Assembly (NCBI RefSeq): GCF_032191775.1 | Contig: NZ_CP132507.1 | Location: forward strand, 2,691,001-2,755,000 | DNA: 64,000 nucleotides | Direction: 5' to 3' | Source of the DNA: Rhodoferax mekongensis | GTDB taxonomy: Bacteria; Pseudomonadota; Gammaproteobacteria; Burkholderiales; Burkholderiaceae_C | Part shown: positions 51,430 to 61,092 of the stretch, in pieces | Position numbering within the stretch: the stretch's first letter is position 1 | Layout of the letters: each line of letters begins with the position of its first letter | Made by a program: the position numbers and the translations under genes | Notes under the pieces: generated by a model | What the model was told of the DNA's origin: nothing | The model's database searches: none | The model's input: the letters and a program-made list of their open reading frames with translations, nothing else

Positions 51430-52328
51430 TGAGCACTTCCACGATGAACGCTGCGGTGGCGTCACAACCGACGCATCCCTTCCAGGAATTCTGGCGCTAT
51501 TTCAAAGGCAACAAGGGCGCACTGGCCGGCTTGGCCATTGTGGTCATGGTGTTACTCATGGCCTTGTTGGCGCCCTGGATTGCACCTTACCCGCCCGATC
51601 TCACCAACAACGCGGCATTTTTAAAGCCCCCCGCCTGGCAGGAAGGCGGCTCACGCGCCTACTTGTTGGGAACCGATGCCATCGGCCGCGACATTCTGTC
51701 GCGCCTCATGCACGGCGCACGTCTCTCGCTGGTCATCGGCATTGCCGTGGTGACCTTGTCGGTCGTGGTCGGCACCGTGTTGGGACTGGTCGCAGGGTAT
51801 TTCAAAGGCATTCTGGAAATCGCCATCATGCGGATGATGGACATCATCCTCACGCTGCCCAGCCTTCTGCTGGCTATCGTGATTGTGGCCATCCTCGGCC
51901 CGGGCTTGGTGAACGCCATGTTGGCCGTAGCCATTGTGGTGCTGCCGCACTATGTGCGCATTACCCGCGCGGCCGTGATTGCCGAGACCTCGCGCGACTA
52001 TGTGACTGCTGCCCGGATGACAGGAGCCGGTCATATCCGGCTGATGTTCAGCGAGGTGCTACCCAACTGCACCGCGCCGCTCATCGTGCAAGCGTCTCTG
52101 GGTATCTCCACCGCCATTCTGGATGCCGCCGCACTGGGCTTTCTGGGCCTGGGCGCACAACCTCCCTCACCCGAGTGGGGAACCATGCTGGCCGATGCGC
52201 GTGAATTCGTGCTGCGCGCCTGGTGGGTAGTGACCTTCCCCGGTCTGGCGATTCTGATCACGGTTTTGGCGTTCAACCTGTTGGGCGATGGACTGCGCGA
52301 CGCGCTGGACCCCAAACTCAAACGCTAA
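51429..52328 (+). CDS. dppC: Dipeptide ABC permease DppC
   Basis: Permease of 299 residues: N-terminal cytoplasmic FQEFWRYFKGNKGALAGLAI, LLGTDAIGRDILSRLMHGARLSL, and EAA loop SRDYVTAARMTGAGHIRLMFSEVLPN. Forms the channel with DppB. Confidence 0.95.
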   Translation: MSTSTMNAAVASQPTHPFQEFWRYFKGNKGALAGLAIVVMVLLMALLAPWIAPYPPDLTNNAAFLKPPAWQEGGSRAYLLGTDAIGRDILSRLMHGARLSLVIGIAVVTLSVVVGTVLGLVAGYFKGILEIAIMRMMDIILTLPSLLLAIVIVAILGPGLVNAMLAVAIVVLPHYVRITRAAVIAETSRDYVTAARMTGAGHIRLMFSEVLPNCTAPLIVQASLGISTAILDAAALGFLGLGAQPPSPEWGTMLADAREFVLRAWWVVTFPGLAILITVLAFNLLGDGLRDALDPKLKR

Positions 52329-52346
52329 GCCCAAGAGAAAAACAAT

Positions 52347-53324
52347 ATGGCATTGCTAGAAATTGAAAACCTCTCCGTAGAGTTCCCGTCGCACAACGGC
52401 GTGATGCATGCGGTGCAGGACGTGAGCCTCTCACTCGAGGCCGGTGAAGTACTGGGTGTGGTCGGCGAGTCCGGCTCCGGCAAAAGCGTCACCATGATGG
52501 CGCTCATGGGCTTGGTGGCTTTTCCCGGCCGCGTGCAAGCCAAGAAGCTGCGCTTCGATGGGCATGACCTGCTGGGCCTGAGCGACCGCGAACGCCGGCG
52601 CTTCACCGGCAAAGACATGTCCATGATTTTTCAGGACCCCACCACCAGCCTGAACCCCTGCTTCACCGTGGGCTTCCAGCTGGCTGAAACCCTGAAACTG
52701 CATCTGGGCCTGGATAAAAAAGCCGCGCACAAGCGCTCCATCGAGCTGCTGGAGCAAGTCGGCATTCCAGCCCCCGAAAGCCGCCTCAAGGTGTACCCGC
52801 ACCAGCTCTCCGGTGGCATGAGCCAGCGCGTGATGATTGCCATGGCGATTGCCTGCAACCCCAAGCTGTTGATTGCCGATGAACCCACCACCGCCTTGGA
52901 TGTAACCATTCAGGCGCAGATTCTGGACCTGCTCAAGAGCCTGCAAAAAGACCGTGGCATGGCCTTGGTGCTGATCACCCACAACATGGGGGTGGTGTCC
53001 GACATGGCCCAACGAGTAGCCGTGATGTACGCGGGTCAGGTCATGGAGCAACGGCAGGCAGACGCCCTGTTTGCCGCGCCCGCCCACCCCTATACCGAGG
53101 CATTGCTCTCTGCCATGCCCGAACGCAGCATGCACCAGAGCCGCTTGAACACGATTCCCGGCATGGTGCCGGGTCTGTACGACCGTCCGGATGGTTGCCT
53201 GTTCGCACCACGCTGCAGCCATGCGCGCCAGGGTGCATGCGACCAGCGCCCTGCACTCACCCCCTGGAGCGGTGGCAGTGTGCGCTGCCACTTTGCGCTG
53301 GGCGCACAGGAGGTCGCAGCATGA
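52347..53324 (+). CDS. dppD: Dipeptide ABC ATPase DppD
   Basis: ATPase of 325 residues: Walker [13 protein letters not shown]-loop [12 protein letters not shown], signature [14 protein letters not shown], Walker [15 protein letters not shown]-terminal cysteine group [19 protein letters not shown]...RCHFA matches the oligopeptide/dipeptide transporter C-terminal domain, reported to bind Fe-S in this family. Confidence 0.95.
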   Translation: MALLEIENLSVEFPSHNGVMHAVQDVSLSLEAGEVLGVVGESGSGKSVTMMALMGLVAFPGRVQAKKLRFDGHDLLGLSDRERRRFTGKDMSMIFQDPTTSLNPCFTVGFQLAETLKLHLGLDKKAAHKRSIELLEQVGIPAPESRLKVYPHQLSGGMSQRVMIAMAIACNPKLLIADEPTTALDVTIQAQILDLLKSLQKDRGMALVLITHNMGVVSDMAQRVAVMYAGQVMEQRQADALFAAPAHPYTEALLSAMPERSMHQSRLNTIPGMVPGLYDRPDGCLFAPRCSHARQGACDQRPALTPWSGGSVRCHFALGAQEVAA

Positions 53325-54322
53325 GCACCCCAAACACATTGACACCGGTTGTCGAAGCCCGTGGTCTGCGGCAGGTCTACACCATCCGCCGCGGCTTCCT
53401 GCGTGCACCCGATCATCTGCAAGCGGTGGCGGGCGTGTCCTTCCAGGTCATGCCCGGACGGACACTGGCGGTGGTGGGAGAGTCCGGGTGTGGCAAGTCC
53501 ACCCTGGCCCGCATGGTTTCCCTCATCGAATCGCCCACCGAAGGCACCTTGCAACTCGGAGGCGTGGACGCCACCAGCGCAGATAGCAGCGCCAAAGCGG
53601 CCTTGCGCAAAAAAGTGCAGCTGGTGTTTCAAAACCCCTACGGATCGTTGAACCCGCGCAAGCGTATCGGTCAGATACTGGAAGCCCCACTGGAAATCAA
53701 CACGGACCTGAATGCTGCGCAGCGGCAGGAAAAAGCCCGCGCCATGCTGGCCAAAGTGGGTCTGCGCCCCGAGCACTACGACCGCTATCCGCACATGTTT
53801 TCCGGCGGGCAGCGCCAACGCATAGCGATTGCCCGCGCCTTGATGCTGGACCCGGCCCTGGTGGTGGCAGATGAACCCGTGTCTGCCCTGGATGTGTCGA
53901 TTCAAGCCCAGGTGCTGAACCTGCTGGCAGACCTGCAGGAGGAGCTGGGTCTGGCCTATCTCTTCATCTCGCACGACCTGGGCGTGGTCCGTCATATCGC
54001 CCACGACGTGATGGTGATGTACCTCGGGCAAGTGGTGGAGCAAGGCGACAAAACCACGATTTTCGAACAACCCCTGCACCCCTACACGCGCGCACTCATG
54101 GCCTCCACCCCCGGCATGCACGCACCGGGTGGCAAGAGCCAGCGCATCGTTCTGAAGGGCGAGCTGCCGTCCCCCCTGAATCCACCCAAGGGCTGCGTGT
54201 TTTCCACGCGCTGCCCCCACGCTACCGAGCGTTGTCACGCTGAGCGACCTGTCCTGCAGCCCTTGGCTGGCAGGCAAGTTGCTTGTCATGAGGCTTCTGC
54301 ATTTAGCCAACCCGCTGCATAG
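53321..54322 (+). CDS. dppF: Dipeptide ABC ATPase DppF
   Basis: ATPase of 333 residues: Walker [31 protein letters not shown], signature [15 protein letters not shown], Walker [13 protein letters not shown], and C-terminal [19 protein letters not shown] cysteine motif. ATGA overlap with dppD. Confidence 0.95.
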   Translation: MSTPNTLTPVVEARGLRQVYTIRRGFLRAPDHLQAVAGVSFQVMPGRTLAVVGESGCGKSTLARMVSLIESPTEGTLQLGGVDATSADSSAKAALRKKVQLVFQNPYGSLNPRKRIGQILEAPLEINTDLNAAQRQEKARAMLAKVGLRPEHYDRYPHMFSGGQRQRIAIARALMLDPALVVADEPVSALDVSIQAQVLNLLADLQEELGLAYLFISHDLGVVRHIAHDVMVMYLGQVVEQGDKTTIFEQPLHPYTRALMASTPGMHAPGGKSQRIVLKGELPSPLNPPKGCVFSTRCPHATERCHAERPVLQPLAGRQVACHEASAFSQPAA

Positions 54323-54352
54323 GCAGCATCAACCCCCAGAGGAGTATCTCCA

Positions 54353-55981
54353 ATGACCCTGACCCTGAAGAAAGCCACGGCTGCACGACGCACCAAAAGT
54401 GCATTGTTGTGTGCTCTGGCCCTGCCCGCTGCTCTGGCACTTTCGCCGGTAGCCGCCAAGACCCTGGTGTACTGCTCGGAAGGCAGCCCTGAGAACTTCT
54501 ACCCCGGTGTGAACACCACCGGCACGTCCTTCGACGTGACTGAACAGATTTACGACAACCTGGTGCACTTCGAGCGTGGCGGCACAAAGGTGGAACCTTC
54601 TCTGGCGGAAAGCTGGACCATTTCCAAAGACGGCCTGGAGTACACCTTCAAGCTGCGCAAGGGCGTGAAGTTCCAGTCCAACAAAAACTTCAAGCCAAGC
54701 CGCGATTTCAACGCGGATGACGTGTTGTTCATGTTCGAGCGCCAGTGGAAAGAAAATGACCCGTACTTCCGTGTCACCAGCCCCAACCATGCTTACTTCG
54801 GCGACATGGGCATGCCCAAGCTGCTCAAGTCCGTGGACAAGGTGGACGAGTACACCGTCAAGATCACCCTGAATCAACCTGAAGCACCTTTCCTGGCCAA
54901 CTTGGCCATGCAGTTCGCCGGTATCCAGTCCAAGGAATACGCGATTGCCATGCTCAAGGCCGGCACACCTGAGAAGATTGACCAGGACCCTTTGGGCACC
55001 GGCCCCTACCAAGTGGTTCAGTACCAGAAGGATTCCATCATCCGCTTCAAGGCCAACCCCCAGTACTGGGCCGGTAAAGCCAAGATCGATGACCTGATCT
55101 TCTCCATCACCCCGGACGCCTCCGTGCGCTGGGCCAAGCTGCAAAAGGGTGAGTGCCATGTCATGCCCTACCCCAACCCTGCTGACCTTGACGCTATCCG
55201 CAAGGACCCCAACGTCACCGTGATGGAACAGCCCGGCCTGAACATCGGCTACCTGGCCTACAACACCACCAAGAAGCCTTTTGACGACGTGCGCGTGCGC
55301 AAGGCGCTGAACATGGCTATCGACAAGAAAGCCATCGTGTCCGCCGTGTACCTGAGCACTGGTGTTGCCGCTGTGAACCCGATTCCTCCAGGCCAGTGGT
55401 CTTACAACAAGGCCCTGAAAGACGACCTGTACAACCCTGAGCAGGCCAAGAAATTGTTGGCAGCCGCCGGCTACCCCAACGGCTTTACCACCGATCTGTG
55501 GGCCATGCCCGTGCAGCGTCCCTACAACCCCAATGCCAAGCGCATTGCGGAGTTGATGCAAGCCGACCTGGCCAAGGTAGGTGTGACTGCTGAAATCAAG
55601 AGCTTCGAGTGGGGTGAGTACCGCAAGCGCATGCAAGCCGGTGAACACCAGATGGGCATGCTGGGTTGGACCGGTGACAACGGAGACCCGGACAACTTCC
55701 TGAACACCTTGTTGGGTTGCAGCTCTGCCAAGAGCAATGGCTCCAATGTGGCCAAGTTCTGCTACCAGCCGTTTGAAGACCTGGTGCAGAAGGCCAAGGT
55801 CGTGTCCAACCCTGCAGAGCGCACCAAGCTGTACGAAAAGGCCCAGGTGATCTTCAAGGAGCAGGCTCCCTGGTTCACCATTGCCCACGCAGTGCAGTTG
55901 AAGCCCGTGCGCAAAGAAGTGGTCGACTTCAAGCTGAGCCCCTTCGGCCGCCACACCTTCTACGGCGTGGACATGAAGTAA
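54353..55981 (+). CDS. dppA: Dipeptide-binding protein DppA
   Basis: Periplasmic binding protein of 542 residues with a signal peptide (LLCALALPAALALSPVAAKT). TLVYCSEGSPENFYPG and LGTGPYQVVQYQKDS are SBP family 5 blocks; NPNAKRIAELMQADLAKVGV and LGWTGDNGDPDNFLNTLLGC match DppA closely, and the two cysteines in LLGCSS...KFCYQ agree with its disulfide. It is last in the dppBCDFA order, unlike E. coli where dppA is first. A ribosome site GGAG precedes the ATG. Confidence 0.95.
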   Translation: MTLTLKKATAARRTKSALLCALALPAALALSPVAAKTLVYCSEGSPENFYPGVNTTGTSFDVTEQIYDNLVHFERGGTKVEPSLAESWTISKDGLEYTFKLRKGVKFQSNKNFKPSRDFNADDVLFMFERQWKENDPYFRVTSPNHAYFGDMGMPKLLKSVDKVDEYTVKITLNQPEAPFLANLAMQFAGIQSKEYAIAMLKAGTPEKIDQDPLGTGPYQVVQYQKDSIIRFKANPQYWAGKAKIDDLIFSITPDASVRWAKLQKGECHVMPYPNPADLDAIRKDPNVTVMEQPGLNIGYLAYNTTKKPFDDVRVRKALNMAIDKKAIVSAVYLSTGVAAVNPIPPGQWSYNKALKDDLYNPEQAKKLLAAAGYPNGFTTDLWAMPVQRPYNPNAKRIAELMQADLAKVGVTAEIKSFEWGEYRKRMQAGEHQMGMLGWTGDNGDPDNFLNTLLGCSSAKSNGSNVAKFCYQPFEDLVQKAKVVSNPAERTKLYEKAQVIFKEQAPWFTIAHAVQLKPVRKEVVDFKLSPFGRHTFYGVDMK

Positions 55982-56002
55982 GCCTGCAGTCGCAGCCGTG
56001 AC

Positions 56003-56032
56003 AAAGGGCCGGTATTTACCGGCCCTTTTTTT
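56003..56032 (+). terminator. Intrinsic terminator after dppA
   Basis: AAAGGGCCGGTA-TT-TACCGGCCCTTT with further T residues; perfect 12-bp stem. Confidence 0.92.
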
Positions 56033-56039
56033 ATGTCAA

Positions 56040-56088
56040 ATCAAATGATAGCGCCCGTCAAATATGCGCGAGCAGCTATCAATATCAG
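56040..56088 (-). repeat. Dispersed repeat copy H, after dppA
   Basis: On the minus strand GATATTGATAGCTGCTCGCG then CATATTTGACGGGCGCTATC. It fills the gap between the dppA terminator and the FAD enzyme gene. Confidence 0.75.
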
Positions 56089-56104
56089 AGCAACACAAAC
56101 TCCG

Positions 56105-58252
56105 TCAAACAGGCCCTTGGGAGGCGGGGAAGCCCACAATATCCGTCAAGGCCGGATAGCCGCTCACGGCGAACGACGCCAGCCGCCCGCCCATGACCGC
56201 ACCCTCGACACTGCCAACGTTCAGCCCCGTATAAATCCAATCCCCTGCAATCGACAGGTTCGCAAACCCGGTACCCCAAGCCTTCAGGCGTGCTGCGGTG
56301 CTGCCGGGTGGCGAGGTCACGTAGCTCTCGGTGGGATCGATATTGGCGCGCCAGAACTGCTGGTTGAAGCGCTGCACCCCCTCGGCGGGCCGGGCGGGGT
56401 CGGTGCGCAGCACGCTGAAATCCAGGCCCATGGGGTCGCCGGGTGGACTGATGACATTGGTGGTTGCCTTGGGCAGCAAAGGTCCCATGCTGGCCTGTAA
56501 ATACTGCACACACTGGGCTTGCACACGCGCATAGGCACGGGCCGGGTAAGCCGTGTCCTCAAAGGGCGGAGGCGCTTCGTACTCGGCCATCGCCCCGCTG
56601 AAGTACCACAGAGATTGGGGTGCCGAATCGGCTGGCCAATCCTCCCACTTCAGCAGGTGCGTGAAGTCCACCTGCCCATCCAGGGGGTTCAGGTAGGTGG
56701 CACCTATCACGGTATCCGTCGGGTTCTTGAACTCAATATCCCAACCCATGTCGGTGGTACTGCGGTTCATCCAAAGCTGCATGGTCTGGGTCTGGACGGT
56801 CGTGACCTTCTCCACCATGTGCTTCCAAGCCGGATTCGCCTCCAACAGCTCTTTGCACAAGTACGGTACCGCACCGATGGAGATGGCGAACACCAGATGG
56901 TCGAAATCGCGCCCTGCCCGGAGCTCGCGTTGCGCTACAGGCTTCCAGCCGTTCCAGTAAGACTCCAGATCGACCTTGCCCGCGCGCAGGGCTTCACCTT
57001 CTTCCAATTGCTCAAACTTGGGATGGCCCGGCCAGGCTGGCAAGCCCTTGACGTCGATCAGCGGGTCATAACCGCGCTCCGGGTTCTTCAGCCGGGCCTG
57101 AACGCCAAAGCGTACCGACTCCACTGCATCGCGCTGCGCATTGAGGTGCACGCCCTCTACTTTGTGAAAGAACTCGAACTTCACACCGCGCTTTTTCAGT
57201 ACCTCGTACAGCGGTGCAATCACGGTCTCGCCCGTACCTGCTTCAAACAACCAGGCAAATGCCCCCGCGTAGGCAAAACTGCGCAGAGTCCAGTGCAAGT
57301 AACAGCCAGCGCCCATCAGGGCGGTGCGTGCCGTGTCGCCCTTGGGGTATTGGTACGACAGGTTGACCGTGTTCAGCGCCATCGGGCTGGAAGCCACCAT
57401 GACGGACGCGCCATGGCGGATCAGCCAGTCGCTGAAGTTTTCGTCGTCCAGCTGGTCAAATCCTTTCGTGGCCACTTCGTCCTTGATGCAACCACGCAAA
57501 ATGGCCAGCAGGAACTCGGCAACGATCAGCAGGCGCCGCAATTCGGTATTGCCTTCCGCCAGGCGCTCGGCCGCGTTGCGCACCCAGTCCCAAGCGGCGT
57601 CCAAGGCCTTCCAGAGCACAGAATCGGCGCCATGCAGCACTACAGACTCCGATTGCAGGACCGCGACCGCCGCCTTCACCAAGCCGCGCCCCACAGCCCA
57701 CTCTGCGGATTGCACCAGACTCAAAGCGGAGTGACTGCTGGCGTGGTGGTCCAACAAAGCATCCAGCACATCGGCCGTGGCTGCCACCCAATGCTCCACT
57801 TTTTGCAGCTTGGCCAGTGATGCAAGATCGCCGGGAATCAAATCATTGCGGGGGGAGGTAAACGGCCAGCGGGACATCTTGCCGTCGATGTACTCCCACA
57901 TGAGCACAAAACTCTCGGGCTTAAAGGCCTCCTCAAACGTGGCCAGCGGCTGCCCGGGCTGGCGCCCCAGCGCTTCGTAACAGCGTCGCATCACGGGAAG
58001 CGCGTTGTAGTAGCTACCCAGAAAGCCGTGGATGCCATGTTCCTCAATGCGCATGTGCTCACCACGTGCCGTCGCGCATTTGCCGCCCAGGCGCCACCCC
58101 ATCTGGTAGATGGTGATATCCAGGGATTGCTGCCAGTCCGGCTGACTGGTCAGCTCAAACGCGGTGGTGAGGGCGGAAATACCGCCCCCCAGAATGGCAA
58201 CCTTTTTGCAGGTGGCAGGCGCGCCGCCCCGGGCTTCAAGCACATCGGACAT
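56105..58252 (-). CDS. Large FAD-dependent amine oxidase/desaturase-like enzyme
   Basis: A 715-residue flavoprotein. N-terminal Rossmann motif KKVAILGGGISALTTAFELT, the QMGWRLGGKCAT flavin loop, IEEHGIHGFLGSYYNALPVM, and C-terminal IAGDWIYTGLNVGSVEGAVM typical of phytoene-desaturase/amine-oxidase flavoproteins. It is about 200 residues longer than carotenoid desaturases, with a helical insertion around residues 150-270. Substrate unknown; no carotenoid genes nearby. It is just downstream of the CadC-type regulator gene. Confidence 0.8.
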   Translation of the reverse strand: MSDVLEARGGAPATCKKVAILGGGISALTTAFELTSQPDWQQSLDITIYQMGWRLGGKCATARGEHMRIEEHGIHGFLGSYYNALPVMRRCYEALGRQPGQPLATFEEAFKPESFVLMWEYIDGKMSRWPFTSPRNDLIPGDLASLAKLQKVEHWVAATADVLDALLDHHASSHSALSLVQSAEWAVGRGLVKAAVAVLQSESVVLHGADSVLWKALDAAWDWVRNAAERLAEGNTELRRLLIVAEFLLAILRGCIKDEVATKGFDQLDDENFSDWLIRHGASVMVASSPMALNTVNLSYQYPKGDTARTALMGAGCYLHWTLRSFAYAGAFAWLFEAGTGETVIAPLYEVLKKRGVKFEFFHKVEGVHLNAQRDAVESVRFGVQARLKNPERGYDPLIDVKGLPAWPGHPKFEQLEEGEALRAGKVDLESYWNGWKPVAQRELRAGRDFDHLVFAISIGAVPYLCKELLEANPAWKHMVEKVTTVQTQTMQLWMNRSTTDMGWDIEFKNPTDTVIGATYLNPLDGQVDFTHLLKWEDWPADSAPQSLWYFSGAMAEYEAPPPFEDTAYPARAYARVQAQCVQYLQASMGPLLPKATTNVISPPGDPMGLDFSVLRTDPARPAEGVQRFNQQFWRANIDPTESYVTSPPGSTAARLKAWGTGFANLSIAGDWIYTGLNVGSVEGAVMGGRLASFAVSGYPALTDIVGFPASQGPV

Positions 58253-58305
58253 GACAGACTTTCAAGGTAAGTGTGACCGCACCATGCGGCCACCGACCGC
58301 GAAGT

Positions 58306-59886
58306 TTATGCCTGCCAGCCAGCCGCTTTGAGAGCGTCCAAAAACTTGTTCCGATGCTGCTCATGGACGAACGGATGGCCGAACATGATGGCCTGCATGT
58401 TGTAGCCCCGACCGCTCATGGCTTGTTGCAGGCTGGCTTGTGCGGCCTCCATGTCGCCGGCCGCCGACAGGCATGCCGCGAGCAACAGGTGATTGAAGTA
58501 CCAGTCCGCCCGCTTGGCAGTTGCCTCACGGGCATAACGAACAGCATCCGCATGGCGACCGTCAATGAAACAACCGATCGCACGGCTACGGATCCAGAGA
58601 CTCAGGTGCGGGTCATGCGGACTGGCGTCCACCGCCTGCAGGATGAACTCTTCCGCTTCTTCCGTGCGGCCCGAAAACACCAGCAAGCGCCCCAGCTCTC
58701 CGGCCGCGGCCGCAGCCTGGGGGTACAGGCCGAGGGCGCACTCCAGCTCTGCAATGGCCGCTTGCATCTGTCCGGCACAGGACAACGCCGTGCCCAGGGT
58801 GAAGTGGGCAAAGGCATCACGCTCATCGTTGCGCACGGCCACCAGGGCCAACCGGTTGGCCTCGGCAACGGCGGCCCGTGGGTCTTCCGCCCATGCGCCC
58901 CACAGTTTGGCCATGTGGGTGAAAGACATCAGGGACAAACTGGCCGAGTCGCCTGGTTTGATCTCCAAGGCGCGAGTCAAGAGTGACTGCGCTTGCAGCA
59001 CATGCTCGGGCGTGGTGCGCCAGAAGTGCCAACGCGCCCGCATCAGCAGATCCCAGTGCTCCATATTCTGTTGCGGCACCTCGCTGGCTACCCGCTCTTC
59101 ACTGTGCAGGTAGACCGGCTCTATCGCACTCACGATCTGGCCGGATATCTCTGCCTGTACTGCAAACATGTCACTCAAGGGTCGATCAAAGCGGTCAGCC
59201 CAGAGGGTCTCACCTGTGGATGTGTCGACCAGCTCGGCCGTCATGCGCAGCATGGTTCCGGCACGCCGCACGCTACCCAGTACCAGATAGCGGGCCCTGA
59301 GCGCCGACCCAACCGCCTGATTGCTCTCTTTGGTGTTCCGGTAGGCAAATGACGAGTTTCGGGACACCACCAACAACCATGGGGATTTGGTCAGGTGACT
59401 GATGATGTCTTCAGCCAGACCGTCCGAGAAATACTCCTGCTCCGGGTCTGCATTCAGGTTCACAAAAGGCAACACTGCAATGGTGCGCCGGTAGGCCTGT
59501 TGGTCGGACGCACGCCCTTTGCCTTTGGATGCTTGGACAGCCTCTGCGACCGGAGCAGTGGCCAGCAGGCGCACAGTGAACCGGTAACCCCGCCCGGGAA
59601 CTGTAGCAATGGCATCCGCTCCCAGTATGCGGCGCAGACTGGAGACGTGCACCTGCAGGTTGTTTTCCTCCACCACCAGACCAGGCCACACCAAATCAAA
59701 GAGCTTTTTCTTGGTGACCAACTCACCCGCGTGGTCTACGAGCACACACAAAACATCGAAAGCCCGGGCACCCACCATGACCGTCTGGCCGTTGGACAGC
59801 AAACGACGCTCATGCCTCTGCAAAACGAAGTTACCAAATGCACTGATTCCAGAATCAAATCCGGCGGAAATAGTGTTTACAGACAA
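58306..59886 (-). CDS. CadC-type winged-helix regulator with TPR domain
   Basis: A 526-residue protein: OmpR/CadC-type winged helix (VGARAFDVLCVLVDHAGELVTKK, NLQVHVSSLRRILGA, TVPGRGYRF), a TolB-like segment (RTIAVLPFVNLNADPEQEYFSDGLAEDIISHL), and C-terminal tetratricopeptide-like repeats. There is no transmembrane helix between DNA-binding and TPR parts, so it is cytoplasmic, like related adenylate-cyclase-associated regulators. Start uncertain: TTG 59886 lacks a ribosome site; an AAAGGAG about 60 bases upstream precedes an in-frame ATT. Confidence 0.85.
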   Translation of the reverse strand: MSVNTISAGFDSGISAFGNFVLQRHERRLLSNGQTVMVGARAFDVLCVLVDHAGELVTKKKLFDLVWPGLVVEENNLQVHVSSLRRILGADAIATVPGRGYRFTVRLLATAPVAEAVQASKGKGRASDQQAYRRTIAVLPFVNLNADPEQEYFSDGLAEDIISHLTKSPWLLVVSRNSSFAYRNTKESNQAVGSALRARYLVLGSVRRAGTMLRMTAELVDTSTGETLWADRFDRPLSDMFAVQAEISGQIVSAIEPVYLHSEERVASEVPQQNMEHWDLLMRARWHFWRTTPEHVLQAQSLLTRALEIKPGDSASLSLMSFTHMAKLWGAWAEDPRAAVAEANRLALVAVRNDERDAFAHFTLGTALSCAGQMQAAIAELECALGLYPQAAAAAGELGRLLVFSGRTEEAEEFILQAVDASPHDPHLSLWIRSRAIGCFIDGRHADAVRYAREATAKRADWYFNHLLLAACLSAAGDMEAAQASLQQAMSGRGYNMQAIMFGHPFVHEQHRNKFLDALKAAGWQA

Positions 59887-60022
59887 AGGTGCGCTTTCTG
59901 CTTTTTTAGGTAGTACGCAACAAGTTGCGCCAACGAATTCAGGAATTTTAAGGACTCCTTTAAGACTTTTGGGGAGGAGGTCTTCAAACTAAGTCCCAGT
60001 CGTTGTTACAAAACCATACATC

Positions 60023-60628
60023 ATGTCTACACCCCTCCATCCCGCCGACACCAACACCAGCCTTTGGAAGCAAACCACCGTCCTGCGTAATGCGCAAGGC
60101 CAGGAAGAAGCCATCAGTGTCGGCCCTGACGGAAATGTCTGGAGCTTCATTGCCGACAGCGGCGACAGCCGCTTTGACGCCTCCGGTCAGCGCCTGGAAA
60201 ACCTCGGTATGCCTGCCGACTTCGTCACGGTCGGCCGCAATGCCGAGGGTGCCTTGATCGTGATCGCAGCCAAAGGCCTGCACCTCCAGTACCGCACCGA
60301 AACGCCACTGTCAGCGCTGGACATGGCCGACGGACTGACCCGCCGCTGGACGCCTGCAAAACCCGTCCAACTGCCCGTGATTGCTGGCGCAGTGGGCGTA
60401 CGCCGCTTGTACACCCAGAACGACTTCAGCGGCATGCGCATTGCCCTGATCGTGGATACCGAAACCGCCGAACATGGCTCCAGCTACGTCATGGCTTGCT
60501 CCCAATGGACAGAGAACGGCCCGGGCCCTTTCATCCTGCTGCCACCACTGGGTGCCAAAAAAGCCGCGCCAGCTCCATCCGCCCCGTCGTCGGGCACGCG
60601 CATGTTCCGGACAGCTCAAGCAGTCTGA
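60023..60628 (+). CDS. Protein of unknown function, possible tectonin-like repeats
   Basis: A 201-residue protein with no signal peptide or membrane segment. It contains EAISVGPDGNVWSFIAD and FVTVGRNAEGALIVIAAKG, two segments that resemble tectonin beta-propeller repeats, then a C-terminal half ending in an Ala/Pro/Ser-rich tail (KKAAPAPSAPSSG). No clear family. It is divergent from the CadC-type regulator, which may control it. No good ribosome site precedes the ATG. Confidence 0.7.
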   Translation: MSTPLHPADTNTSLWKQTTVLRNAQGQEEAISVGPDGNVWSFIADSGDSRFDASGQRLENLGMPADFVTVGRNAEGALIVIAAKGLHLQYRTETPLSALDMADGLTRRWTPAKPVQLPVIAGAVGVRRLYTQNDFSGMRIALIVDTETAEHGSSYVMACSQWTENGPGPFILLPPLGAKKAAPAPSAPSSGTRMFRTAQAV

Positions 60629-60630
60629 AA

Positions 60631-60680
60631 GTGCGCTGGCGCCCGTCAGATGTGCGCCAGCAGCTCCTGATTTTGTAGCA
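60631..60680 (-). repeat. Dispersed repeat copy I
   Basis: On the minus strand TGCTACAAAATCAGGAGCTG then CTGGCGCACATCTGACGGGC and GCCAGCGCAC. Between the unknown protein (60628) and the glyoxalase-fold gene (60691), which converge. Confidence 0.75.
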
Positions 60681-60690
60681 AAAAGCACCC

Positions 60691-61092
60691 TCAAGCCTGA
60701 TACAGCTCCAGGGGCAGGCCATCCGGATCGGCAAAGAACGTGAAAGCCTTGCCGGTGTACTCGTCCACCCGGACAGGCTCCACCGCCACCCCCTGTGCCT
60801 CTAGCGCAAGCTTGGCTTCCTCCACATCGGCCACAGCGAAACACAAATGCCGCAAGCCACAGGCTTCCGGGCGGGAGGGTCGTACCGGCGGCTGCGGAAA
60901 GGAAAACAACTCCAGTTGCGTGCCATCCGGCAACGCCAGGTCCAGCTTCCAGGAGTCCCGCGCCGCACGGTAGTTTTCTGCCAGCACTTTCAGGCCCAGC
61001 AACTCCACATAGAAATGTTTGGAGCGCGCATAGTCCGAGGCGATGATGGCCACGTGATGAACGGCCCGTAGTTTCAGGGTAGCCGGGTTCAT
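60691..61092 (-). CDS. Glyoxalase/VOC superfamily protein
   Basis: A 133-residue VOC metalloprotein: LRAVHHVAIIASDYARSKHFYVELLGL first half, GLRHLCFAVADVEEAKLALE second half, and FTFFADPDGLPLELYQA end. It resembles the YaeR/SMU1112c group; substrate unknown. Its ATG overlaps the stop of the ThDP enzyme (ATGA), so both are co-translated. Confidence 0.85.
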   Translation of the reverse strand: MNPATLKLRAVHHVAIIASDYARSKHFYVELLGLKVLAENYRAARDSWKLDLALPDGTQLELFSFPQPPVRPSRPEACGLRHLCFAVADVEEAKLALEAQGVAVEPVRVDEYTGKAFTFFADPDGLPLELYQA

